Positions 5,630 to 13,207 of a DNA stretch of 14,016 nt are shown here, piece by piece. The stretch is from assembly GCA_964626275.1 (NCBI GenBank), contig CAZVCZ010000037.1, positions 1 to 14,016 on the forward strand, given 5' to 3'. The translations under genes and the position numbers were made by a program. Within the stretch, counting starts at the first letter, position 1. Every line of letters begins with the position of its first letter. The DNA is from M55B157 sp964626275 (GTDB lineage: Bacteria; Actinomycetota; Actinomycetes; S36-B12). The notes under the pieces are model-generated. The model had not been told where the DNA came from and ran no database searches. It worked only from the letters and a program-made list of their open reading frames with translations.

Positions 5630-8368
5630 ATGAGCCCCCGCGCCCCGGTGACCGGTCGGCTGCTGCTCCTCGACGGCCATTCCCTGGCCTACCGCGCGTT
5701 CTATGCGCTGCCGGAGGAGAACTTCTCCACCTCGACGGGACAACCGACCAATGCGGTCTATGGCTTCACCTCGATGCTGGTGAACACACTGCGCGACGAG
5801 CAGCCCACGCATATCGCGGTGGCCTTCGACGTTTCGCGGCAGACTTTCCGCACCGACGCGTTCCCCGAGTACAAGGCCACGAGGGCCTCGAGCCCCGAAG
5901 GTTTCAAGGGTCAGGTCGATCTCATCCGAGAACTGCTCGATGCCCTGGGGATCCGTCGTATCGAGATGGCGGGATACGAGGCCGATGACATCCTCGCCAC
6001 CTTGGCGACCCAGGCGAGCGCCGAGGGTTTCGACACCTACATCGTGACTGGGGACAGGGACGCGCTGCAATTGGTGACCGACCACGTGACCGTGCTGTAT
6101 CCCCGCAAGGGCGTCTCCGACCTGGCCCGGATGACTCCCGAGGCGGTCGAGGAGAAGTACGGCCTGAGCCCGGCGCAGTACCCGGATTTCGCCGCACTGC
6201 GGGGCGACCCCAGCGACAACCTCCCGGGAATCCCCGGCGTCGGGGAGAAGACGGCTACCAAGTGGATTACCGCATACGGGGACCTGCAGGGCCTGGTCGA
6301 TCATGTCGACGAGGTGAAGGGCAAGGTCGGCGATGCCCTGCGCGAGGCACTCCCGCAGGTTCTGGTCAACCGGCAACTCACCGAACTCATCCGCGATGTC
6401 CCGGTCCCCTTCGGCCCGGGGGAGTGCGAGGTGCCCAGGCCCGATCCGGCGGTGGTCGATGACCTACTCCAGGCCTTGGAATTCCGGGCTCTTCGCGAGC
6501 GGATCCACCAGGCCCTGGGGGTGGCGGAGGAACAGATCGAGGTCGCCGACGGACCGGCCACTCAGACCGTGGCGATCGATCCGGGCGGATGGGAGACCTG
6601 GCTGAGGGATGCCTGCGGTCGAGGGGCCAGCCTCGCCTTCGCCGGGACCTGGGGCCGGGGAACTGGATTGCTCACCCGGATCGCGTTCCAGCCGCTGAGC
6701 GAGGCGGAAAGCGTCGCGGGATCGCAGGATGAAATCGAGGCTGGAGGACCCACGGGTGTCGCCGTGGCCGATCTAGAGACGCTCGGGGAGGCTGACCTCG
6801 CCGCACTGGCCGCGTGGCTGGCCGACCCTGCACTCCCGGTGATCGGACACGACCTGAAGGGACCGCTCCTGGGAGTCCTGGCCCGGGGATGGACTATCGG
6901 GGGGATCGCGTTCGACACCGCCTTGGCGGCCTATGTCCTGCAGCCGGGCCGCCGGGGACTTTCCCTGGCGGACCTTGCCGAGACCTACCTGAAGCGCAGC
7001 CTGTCCGCCGGCGAGCCGGAGGCGGAGCAGTTGGCCCTCGGGGATGACGCCACGTCGCAGCCAGATGAGGAACTCGCGGCTCAGGCGGCGGCTATCGAGC
7101 AGCTGCGACAGGTGCTGCAGCCGCAACTGGCGGAGGCAGGTGGTGGCGACCTGCTGAGTGACATCGAGATTCCGGTGACGGTCATCCTTGCCGAGATGGA
7201 GCACGCCGGGATCGCGGTCGACGATGTGGAATTGCGATCCCTGTCGAAGGATTTCGGTGCCGAAGCAGATCGCTGGCAGGAATCGGCCTATCGAATCGCC
7301 GGGAGGGAATTTACCCTCGGGTCGCCCAAACAGTTGCAGCAGATCTTGTTCGACGAGCGCGGCCTGCCGAAGACGAAGAAGATCAAGACCGGCTACACCA
7401 CGGACGCCGAGGCGCTGCATGCGCTGTACGCCAAGACGGAGGATCCAATCCTGGAATGCATCCTCGGATGGCGAGATGTGACGAAGCTACGCCAAACCGT
7501 GGACGGGTTGCTCCCGCTCGTCGATGACTCGGGTCGGATCCACACCACCTTTCAGCAGACCGTGGCCGCCACAGGACGTCTGTCCAGCACGGACCCGAAT
7601 CTGCAGAACATCCCGATCCGAACCGATGCCGGTCGTCGGATCCGAGGCTGCTTCATCGTGGGGTCGGGCTACGAGACGCTCCTCACCGCCGACTACAGCC
7701 AGATCGAGATGCGGATCATGGCTCACCTGTCGCGCGACCAGGGCTTGATCGAGGCGTTCGCGGAGGGGGAGGACCTGCACTCGACGGTCGCCGCCCGGGT
7801 CTTCGATGTCGACCCGGGCGAGGTCGATCCGGAGATGCGGCGGCGGATCAAGGCCATGTCCTATGGGCTCGCCTACGGGCTGTCTGCCTACGGGCTCGCC
7901 CAGCAACTCGAGATCGATCCGGGCGAGGCCAAGGAACTCATGGAGGAGTACTTCCTGCGTTTCGGGGGAGTGCGGAACTATCTGGAATCCGTTGTGGCGC
8001 ATGCTCGGACCACGGGATACACCGAAACCATGCTCGGCCGACGCAGGTATCTTCCAGACCTGACCAGCGATCAGCGCCAACGTCGGGAGATGGCTGAGCG
8101 GATGGCGTTGAACGCCCCGATCCAGGGGTCGGCCGCGGACATCATCAAGAAGGCGATGATCGACGTCGCGGCCCGGCTGCGGCAAACCGGGGCTCATTCA
8201 CGCCTGCTGCTCCAGGTCCATGACGAGCTCGTCGTGGAGGTTGCGCCAGGAGAGCTCGAAGCCGCCCGGGGGATGCTGATCGAGACCATGGGATCGGCGA
8301 TTTCCCTCGACGTTCCGCTGGAGGTGTCGGTAGGCGTGGGGCGGACCTGGGAGGAAGCGGGTCACTGA
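5630..8368 (+). CDS. polA: DNA polymerase I
   Basis: This enzyme does gap filling, primer removal and repair synthesis. The 912-residue product is full length. The 5'-nuclease domain (about 10-300) shows LLLLDGHSLAYRAFY with D15, EYKATR, EADDILATLA, TGDRDALQL and the helix-3-turn-helix GDPSDNLPGIPGVGEKTA. A 3'-5' exonuclease-like domain (about 305-515) follows, but the site where E. coli has its D-x-E metal ligands reads SLAFAGTW (334-341), so proofreading is very probably lost, as in mycobacterial Pol I. The polymerase domain (about 516-912) has motif A TADYSQIEMR (D688), motif B R-x3-K-x3-Y with K741 and Y745, and motif C QVHDELVVE (H864, D865, E866). The start is the ATG at 5630: it begins the conserved nuclease strand at the right distance, and the frame open upstream only shadows the thioesterase. 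Confidence 0.97.
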   Translation: MSPRAPVTGRLLLLDGHSLAYRAFYALPEENFSTSTGQPTNAVYGFTSMLVNTLRDEQPTHIAVAFDVSRQTFRTDAFPEYKATRASSPEGFKGQVDLIRELLDALGIRRIEMAGYEADDILATLATQASAEGFDTYIVTGDRDALQLVTDHVTVLYPRKGVSDLARMTPEAVEEKYGLSPAQYPDFAALRGDPSDNLPGIPGVGEKTATKWITAYGDLQGLVDHVDEVKGKVGDALREALPQVLVNRQLTELIRDVPVPFGPGECEVPRPDPAVVDDLLQALEFRALRERIHQALGVAEEQIEVADGPATQTVAIDPGGWETWLRDACGRGASLAFAGTWGRGTGLLTRIAFQPLSEAESVAGSQDEIEAGGPTGVAVADLETLGEADLAALAAWLADPALPVIGHDLKGPLLGVLARGWTIGGIAFDTALAAYVLQPGRRGLSLADLAETYLKRSLSAGEPEAEQLALGDDATSQPDEELAAQAAAIEQLRQVLQPQLAEAGGGDLLSDIEIPVTVILAEMEHAGIAVDDVELRSLSKDFGAEADRWQESAYRIAGREFTLGSPKQLQQILFDERGLPKTKKIKTGYTTDAEALHALYAKTEDPILECILGWRDVTKLRQTVDGLLPLVDDSGRIHTTFQQTVAATGRLSSTDPNLQNIPIRTDAGRRIRGCFIVGSGYETLLTADYSQIEMRIMAHLSRDQGLIEAFAEGEDLHSTVAARVFDVDPGEVDPEMRRRIKAMSYGLAYGLSAYGLAQQLEIDPGEAKELMEEYFLRFGGVRNYLESVVAHARTTGYTETMLGRRRYLPDLTSDQRQRREMAERMALNAPIQGSAADIIKKAMIDVAARLRQTGAHSRLLLQVHDELVVEVAPGELEAARGMLIETMGSAISLDVPLEVSVGVGRTWEEAGH

Positions 8369-8376
8369 CGGGCCCC

Positions 8377-8395
8377 GGGGAGGGCGACCGTCCCC
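8377..8395 (+). terminator. Weak hairpin after polA
   Basis: GGGGA-GG-GCGA-CC-G-TCCCC forms a short stem with a GNRA-type loop and one bulged G, starting 9 bp after the polA stop. It is short and has no T-tract. The rest of 8369-8508 shows no gene. Confidence 0.35.
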
Positions 8396-8494
8396 CAGGC
8401 GCTCCCGAGGCCGCAGGACCCAGGTTCATCGGGGTTTCCCCACGCTGAACGACAGGAAAACCCGAAGTGGCGAGCGCGCCAGCCCGGGTCGTGC

Positions 8495-8500
8495 CACACT
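8495..8500 (+). promoter_or_regulatory. Candidate -10 element of the lipoprotein gene
   Basis: CACACT keeps the most conserved A2 and T6 of the -10 pattern and sits 8 bases before the ATG at 8509, the same spacing as at polA. The 8 bases between (GTCGCCCC) contain no SD, which favours a leaderless message. The first base deviates from T and no -35 is evident. Confidence 0.35.
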
Positions 8501-8508
8501 GTCGCCCC

Positions 8509-9960
8509 ATGCGAATGCACGGGGTTCTTGCGACCATCGCCGCCTCAGCCCTCCTCGTAGCGGGCTGCTCAGCTGCGGCTTCATCTCCCACACGTGACAC
8601 GAGCACGGATGTGCCGTTCACCGGATGCGATTCGGTGGCGTGCACGGGGACCATCGAGGGGGCTGACTACGAAATCGTCATGCCCGACACCTGGAATGGG
8701 ACCCTGCTGATCTATTCGCACGGTTACCGCCCGGCCGAACCCTTCCCGCCGACCTTCGACCCGATCGTGCGTTCGGCATCGCCTGCCCCCGGGTGGGACA
8801 CAGGTGACCGATCGGTGGGTGAAGCCCTGCTGGAGCGTGGCTATGCCCTCGCCGGGTCTGCCTACGCCTCGAATGGCTGGGCCGTGGAGGACGGCGTCGC
8901 TGCCGCCGGGCAGATCTACGACTTCTTCTCGTCCTCCATCGGCGAGCCCAATCGGGTCCTGGTCTGGGGCGACTCCCTCGGCGGACTCATCACCGCAGTC
9001 CTCGCCGAGCAGGGGTCTGACTGGATCGATGGAGCAGCACCGCTGTGCGGTGTCGTGGCAGGTCTGGTCGCCAACATCGATCTTGCCTTCGACGTGGCCT
9101 ACGCCATCCAGCAGTTGATCTACCCGGAGATGGTCATCGCCGACTTCGCTAGCTACGAAGAGGCGGTCATGGCCTGGGAGGGTGCCGCGTCGCGCCTGGT
9201 GCAGGGAGCGACCGAGCAGGACACCGAGGTGATCTCCAAGATCTTCACGATCGCTGCTATCTCCGATGCGCCGAGCCGCACACGAACCCAGGATGCGGCG
9301 AGTCTGGCCAGTCAGGTCGCCGGAACGATCGAGAACCTGCTGACCGTGCTCGGCTATGCCACGGTCGGGCGGTATGACATCGAGCAGCGCTTCGGCGGCA
9401 ACATCTCGGGCAATGAGCTCGCCGACTACGCGGCGCGAGTCGACGCCGCGGAGCGGGAGTTCATCGACACCATCGGTGGGGAAGGTGCGGCGGAGTCCTA
9501 CCTGTCCACGCTCGACAACGGGCCGCGCGTCGCAGCGAATCCGACAGCGCGGCAGGCGGCCATCGACCGGGGTGGCAACCCGAATGGTGCCATTGACGTT
9601 CCGGTGATCACCATGCACACGGCCTACGATTGGGTCATCGCGCAGAACGAGACGGTGTACCGCAACCGGTTCGACGCCCAGGCGGCCGCTGGTGAGGCGC
9701 GGGCCGACATGGTGCAGATCTTCACGGTGCCACCGCCGGAGTTCTCCTCGGAGGTGGGGACGCCCTATGGCGCAGGCCACTGCAACTTCACGCTGCAGTC
9801 GCGAGTAGCGGTGATCGACCTCCTCGATCGCTGGGTGCGCGAAGGCGTGTACCCGGCCCAGGGCGCGATCGCATCGGCGATGGGTACCGAGAGCGGGTTC
9901 AGCCCGATCTTCCGACCAGGTCCGTGGCCTGCTCCGGAGGGTCTGGTCCCCGTCGGCTGA
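8509..9960 (+). CDS. Lipoprotein with alpha/beta-hydrolase fold (secreted esterase/peptidase-like)
   Basis: The 483-residue product begins with a lipoprotein signal peptide: hydrophobic core, then LVAGC with C20 as the lipidated cysteine, so it should be anchored outside the membrane. An alpha/beta-hydrolase domain follows: strand and oxyanion region LLIYSHGYR, nucleophile elbow WGDSLGG with S156, then a long helical insert (about 190-350) resembling a lid. The likely acid is D374 in HTAYDWVIAQNE and the base H424 in GAGHCNF. C40 and C45 could form a small disulfide loop. I do not recognise a named subfamily; substrate is unknown. The ATG at 8509 is chosen over an upstream in-frame GTG at 8467 because it puts the lipobox cysteine at residue 20. 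Both neighbours leave it as a single-gene unit: polA ends 140 bp upstream and the next gene converges on it. Confidence 0.82.
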   Translation: MRMHGVLATIAASALLVAGCSAAASSPTRDTSTDVPFTGCDSVACTGTIEGADYEIVMPDTWNGTLLIYSHGYRPAEPFPPTFDPIVRSASPAPGWDTGDRSVGEALLERGYALAGSAYASNGWAVEDGVAAAGQIYDFFSSSIGEPNRVLVWGDSLGGLITAVLAEQGSDWIDGAAPLCGVVAGLVANIDLAFDVAYAIQQLIYPEMVIADFASYEEAVMAWEGAASRLVQGATEQDTEVISKIFTIAAISDAPSRTRTQDAASLASQVAGTIENLLTVLGYATVGRYDIEQRFGGNISGNELADYAARVDAAEREFIDTIGGEGAAESYLSTLDNGPRVAANPTARQAAIDRGGNPNGAIDVPVITMHTAYDWVIAQNETVYRNRFDAQAAAGEARADMVQIFTVPPPEFSSEVGTPYGAGHCNFTLQSRVAVIDLLDRWVREGVYPAQGAIASAMGTESGFSPIFRPGPWPAPEGLVPVG

Positions 9961-9966
9961 CCCCAT

Positions 9967-10026
9967 GAGCTGAACTCCGCAACTCCCTAGGGGGGAAAAA
10001 GTTCTGATCGTTGCGGAGTTCAGTTC
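9967..10026. terminator. Long inverted repeat, bidirectional terminator between hydrolase and flippase
   Basis: Arms 9970-9983 (CTGAACTCCGCAAC) and 10010-10023 (GTTGCGGAGTTCAG) are perfectly complementary over 14 bp. With a G-T wobble and two more pairs the stem reaches 17 bp (9967-9983 with 10010-10026). The 26-base spacer contains CCTAGG, a run of six G and a run of five A. It begins 6 bp after the hydrolase stop, and its right arm overlaps the flippase stop codon. Position fits a shared terminator; the unusually long spacer also leaves open a dispersed repeat element. Confidence 0.65.
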
Positions 10027-11264
10027 CGGGTGCGTTCGGTGATGGCCTGAGCGAGGCCGGCGATGACGAGGACGGCTCCGGCGATGGCGGCGCTGGTCGC
10101 GAGCCCGGCGACCGTGTGGGGCAGCACCCAGATCGCGAGGATGAGCAGCACGGCGATCGCCGCCCAGACTGCGAACACCGCCACCCGGTCGTCGACCGCG
10201 AGACGCGACATGAGCAGAACCTGGGCGAGGGAGAACAGGGCGCCGATGACCGCGAACAGCCAGGCGAGGGGAACCAGGGCGGTGTAGTCGGGCCCGCCCG
10301 CGACTCCCACGGCGAGCCCCGGAAGCAGGGCGGTGCCGAGGACGACGAGACCACCCAGTCCCCCGACGGCCCCCACGGTGAGGACCAGCGCCCGTGCCCG
10401 CCGATCATCGGCGAGGCGCGGGAAGGCGACGACACCGACGAACTGCGGCAGCCAGAATGCCACCTTGGTGATCACGGCCCCCACGCCATAGAGACCGGCC
10501 TCATCGGCACCGAGAAGGGCCCGGGCGAGGATGACATCGATATTGGTCAGGACGAAAAGGGCAAGCAGCGCATGGGCAGCATGAGCCACCTGGGAGTACA
10601 GGCGGCTGATTCGGAAATCGCCGTGGCCGGTGAGCGAGGAGACCACGACGCGACCAAGGATCGCCCCGGCTGTCGTTCCGAGGAAGATGCCCAGAAGGGT
10701 TGACGTGGCGCTGGAAGCGAGTAGCGCTCCCGCGATACCTCCGATGCCCCGCCCCACGCCGACCATGGCGTAGACGGCGGCCAATCGCCCGAAGGATTCC
10801 CGGCCCTGCGCGACGCCGAGTTGCGCTCCGATCCAGGTCAGCGGCAGTAGTGTGGCGGCGACGAGGAGAACTGACCACCATCCCTCGATCTGCAAAATCC
10901 ATTGGAGCAGCGGGGAAATCGCGAGCGCTGCGACGCTGACCGCAACCGCCATGGTCAAACCCGTGGCGAGTGCGTGGCGACCCGCAGCCCCTCGTTCAGC
11001 ACCGGGCAGGGTGACGATCGTGCGCGCGATGACCGCCTGCAGGCCGAGCGCGATGACATTGCCGATGAGCAGGACATTCAGCAGGGCCGCGAGCACCCCG
11101 AACTGGGAGGGTCCCAGGGCGCGGGCCGCGATGATGCTGACGAGGAAGGCGAAGATCTGGGCGATGGCCAGGGAGGCGGCGACGACGATCGTCCCGCGAG
11201 CCCAGTGGCGACCAGCGGACGACACCTCGGTGGGACGGGAAGAATCCGGCGCCACCTCGCTCAC
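10020..11264 (-). CDS. Wzx/MOP-type polysaccharide (lipid-linked oligosaccharide) flippase
   Basis: This is a polytopic membrane protein of 414 residues, with roughly a dozen hydrophobic segments spread evenly through it. The N-terminal region (IAQIFAFLVSIIAARALGPSQFG) is the classic opening of the oligosaccharide-flippase family in the MOP superfamily, and the second half has the matching arrangement (LTNIDVILARALLGADEAGLYG). These proteins move undecaprenyl- or decaprenyl-linked glycans across the membrane. I place the start at the GTG at 11264: TATCGT stands 7 bases upstream with no SD, suggesting a leaderless message. A GTG at 11273 would add three residues but has no room for a promoter or SD. 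It diverges from the GT-C-like gene and ends inside the 9967-10026 inverted repeat. The glycan it carries is unknown. Confidence 0.87.
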   Translation of the reverse strand: MSEVAPDSSRPTEVSSAGRHWARGTIVVAASLAIAQIFAFLVSIIAARALGPSQFGVLAALLNVLLIGNVIALGLQAVIARTIVTLPGAERGAAGRHALATGLTMAVAVSVAALAISPLLQWILQIEGWWSVLLVAATLLPLTWIGAQLGVAQGRESFGRLAAVYAMVGVGRGIGGIAGALLASSATSTLLGIFLGTTAGAILGRVVVSSLTGHGDFRISRLYSQVAHAAHALLALFVLTNIDVILARALLGADEAGLYGVGAVITKVAFWLPQFVGVVAFPRLADDRRARALVLTVGAVGGLGGLVVLGTALLPGLAVGVAGGPDYTALVPLAWLFAVIGALFSLAQVLLMSRLAVDDRVAVFAVWAAIAVLLILAIWVLPHTVAGLATSAAIAGAVLVIAGLAQAITERTRN

Positions 11265-11270
11265 CGGTGT

Positions 11271-11277
11271 CACGATA
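11271..11277. promoter_or_regulatory. Overlapping divergent -10 elements between flippase and GT-C gene
   Basis: Rightward, CACGAT (11271-11276) lies 8 bases before the ATG at 11285. Leftward, TATCGT (11277 down to 11272) lies 7 bases before the GTG at 11264. The two hexamers overlap by five bases. The rightward one deviates at its first base. No SD precedes either start and no -35 is clear. Confidence 0.4.
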
Positions 11278-11284
11278 GTGCGCG

Positions 11285-13081
11285 ATGACGGCGAAGGACG
11301 GAGTGCGGACCCGAATGACCGGGTGGCAGGCCGGCGCGCTCCGAAATCGGTGGTTGTCCCGGTGGACCTGGCGAGACCTCCTCGTGTGGGCGTGGACCGC
11401 GCTGCTCACGGTGCTGCTCCTCGGGCCCTCCCTAGGCCGGGGCTTCACCCTGAGCTACGACATGGTCTTCGTCCCGCGGCAGAGCCTGCTGCCGGAATTC
11501 CTCGGCCTCCAGGGTGGTCTGCCGCGCGCGGTGCCCCAGGACGCCGTCGTGGCGGCGGCGACCACCGTCATCGACGGTGCCTGGCTACAGCACCTCGTGC
11601 TGCTCGCGATTCCGATCCTCGCCGGGCTCGGAGTTGCGCGGCTGGTCTCCTTCGCGGGGCTCGGCGCCCAGCTCATCAGCGTTAGCCTGGCCATCTGGAA
11701 CCCGTTCGTCATCGAGCGCCTCGTGCAGGGACATTGGGCGCTGCTCCTGGCCTACGCACTGATGCCGTGGGCGATTGCCACGTCGATTCGAATACGTCGT
11801 ACGGGGCGCGGCTGGATCGCGCTCATCTGGTTGTGCGCCGGGGGATCCCTGGTCCCTTCGGGCGGGATCCTCCTGGCGCTGGTGTCCATCCCGATCGCCT
11901 GCTGGCCGCCGCGCGTCGGCTGGGCTCGGGGACTTGCGGGTGCCGCGGCCGTGGTGAGTGTCAACCTGCCCTGGATCCTCCCCGCCCTGCTGCACCCCAA
12001 CGTCGCAGGTGGCGACCCGGCGGGAGCAGAGGTCTTCGCGCTGCGCAGCGAGGGGCCCTGGGGGCCGTGGGTGACGGCTGTTGGCGGCGGGGGGCTGTGG
12101 AATGCCGAGGTCGTGCCGGCATCCCGGGGCACGGTGCTGGCGCTGGTGTTGACCCTGGTGGTCCTGGGAGCCGCGGCACTGGGGTGGGGCGCGGTGAGGG
12201 AGCGATTCGGCATCGCCTCCCTCGGCTGGCTTACCTGCCTCGCCGCAGCCGGCTTCCTCGCTGCAGGTATCTCGGCCACCTGGGTGGGCCCCTGGACCTG
12301 GATCGTCGACAGCGTCCCTGGGGGAGGCCTTGCTCGGGATTCCCAGAAGCTGCTGGCCCCGCTGGTCATGCTGCTCGCCATCCTGGCCGGTCCAGGGGTC
12401 ACCCGCGTTGGACGTCGGATCGCCGATCGCTCGACGCGCGCCGTCCTCCTCGCTGCCTGCGCCATCGTTCCCGTCGCGTTGATCCCCGATGGGGTGTGGG
12501 GGGTCCAGGGCCGGCTGAGTGCGGTCGACTATCCGGCGCAGTGGTCGCAGATGCGAGAGGCCTTCGCTTCCGATCCGCGGTCGGGCGATGTTGTCGTGTT
12601 GCCCTGGTCGAACTTCCGGCGGTTCGACTTCAACGCGAATCGGACCATCTTGGATCCGGCCCCCCGGTGGCTGCCGAGATCCTCGATCGCCTCGGACACC
12701 CTCGCGGTGGCCAGGAATGGTCAAATCGAGCACATCACCGGGGACGATCCTCGCTCAGCCGTCGTGGGCGCCGCCCTTGCGCAGGGGCGACCGCTCGCGG
12801 AAATCATGGGGGCGATCGGTGCCCGATTCGTCCTGCTCGAGGTGGGCCAGCGACCCGAACCGGACGCCGGGATCCTGCGGGGGCTCGAGCCCGCGGGAAC
12901 GGCGGGCGACCTCGTCTGGTGGACCCTGCCAGAGGGGGAGTCCATCGACAGCTACGAGCCCTCAGCGGCGGCTGCGTTGATCCTCACCGTCGACGCGGCC
13001 ATCATCCTGGGGCTGTTGGCCGCCGCTGGCGNNNNNNNNNNGGTGCAGCGGCGGATTCGACGGGGTCACGCCCCGGGCTGA
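11285..13081 (+). CDS. Polytopic GT-C-like membrane glycosyltransferase, AftD-like N-terminal part (interrupted by a 10-N gap)
   Basis: The product is about 598 residues, mostly hydrophobic membrane segments. A first helix (about 32-50) is followed by an exposed loop with YDMVFVPRQSLLPE; D59 sits where GT-C glycosyltransferases keep their catalytic acidic residue. Then come NPFVIERLVQGHWALLLAY (139 onward), more helices, a soluble segment (about 405-555; DVVVLPWSNFRRFDFN, LDPAPRW), and a last helix before a basic tail. The pattern recalls the membrane part of actinobacterial alpha-(1->3)-arabinofuranosyltransferase AftD, which is far larger (about 1400 residues in Mycobacterium); that link is inferred from remembered motifs and from the DUF2613-like neighbour. 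Ten Ns at 13032-13041 fall in the last helix. The frame after them (VQRRIRRGHAPG, stop) gives a sensible basic end, so the frame is probably right but true gap length is unknown. Confidence 0.75.
   Translation: MTAKDGVRTRMTGWQAGALRNRWLSRWTWRDLLVWAWTALLTVLLLGPSLGRGFTLSYDMVFVPRQSLLPEFLGLQGGLPRAVPQDAVVAAATTVIDGAWLQHLVLLAIPILAGLGVARLVSFAGLGAQLISVSLAIWNPFVIERLVQGHWALLLAYALMPWAIATSIRIRRTGRGWIALIWLCAGGSLVPSGGILLALVSIPIACWPPRVGWARGLAGAAAVVSVNLPWILPALLHPNVAGGDPAGAEVFALRSEGPWGPWVTAVGGGGLWNAEVVPASRGTVLALVLTLVVLGAAALGWGAVRERFGIASLGWLTCLAAAGFLAAGISATWVGPWTWIVDSVPGGGLARDSQKLLAPLVMLLAILAGPGVTRVGRRIADRSTRAVLLAACAIVPVALIPDGVWGVQGRLSAVDYPAQWSQMREAFASDPRSGDVVVLPWSNFRRFDFNANRTILDPAPRWLPRSSIASDTLAVARNGQIEHITGDDPRSAVVGAALAQGRPLAEIMGAIGARFVLLEVGQRPEPDAGILRGLEPAGTAGDLVWWTLPEGESIDSYEPSAAAALILTVDAAIILGLLAAAGXXXXVQRRIRRGHAPG
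13032..13041. other. Assembly gap (10 N)
   Basis: Exactly ten unknown bases interrupt the 3' end of the GT-C-like gene. A round number suggests a scaffolding placeholder, not a measured length. Flanks are GCCGCTGGCG and GGTGCAGCGG. Confidence 0.98.
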
Positions 13082-13139
13082 TCGGCGACTCGCTCTCGGG
13101 CCTCGGCGGTGAACCTGCCCGCACACGACTCGATCCTGC

Positions 13140-13145
13140 TACTGT
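13140..13145 (+). promoter_or_regulatory. Candidate -10 element before the DUF2613-like gene
   Basis: TACTGT in the context GCTACTGTG matches TANNNT and would give a leader of about 55 bases before the ATG at 13208. No clear -35 lies at normal distance. The small gene could equally be read through from the GT-C gene, whose stop is 126 bp upstream. Confidence 0.3.
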
Positions 13146-13207
13146 GTCGCCGGCGGCATCGCGTGGAGCGGTCCGCAACGGATATCGAGAAGGATCGGGG
13201 TGAGCAG

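Noticed and set aside
8581..9966. A 461-residue open frame on the minus strand
   Set aside because: It is antisense to the lipoprotein hydrolase, rich in R, G and D, with no recognisable motif; the plus-strand gene has a lipobox and catalytic triad.
11734..13203. A 489-residue plus-strand frame overlapping the GT-C gene
   Set aside because: It is very rich in R, G and P, lacks the membrane helices of the real gene, and is a +1 shadow.
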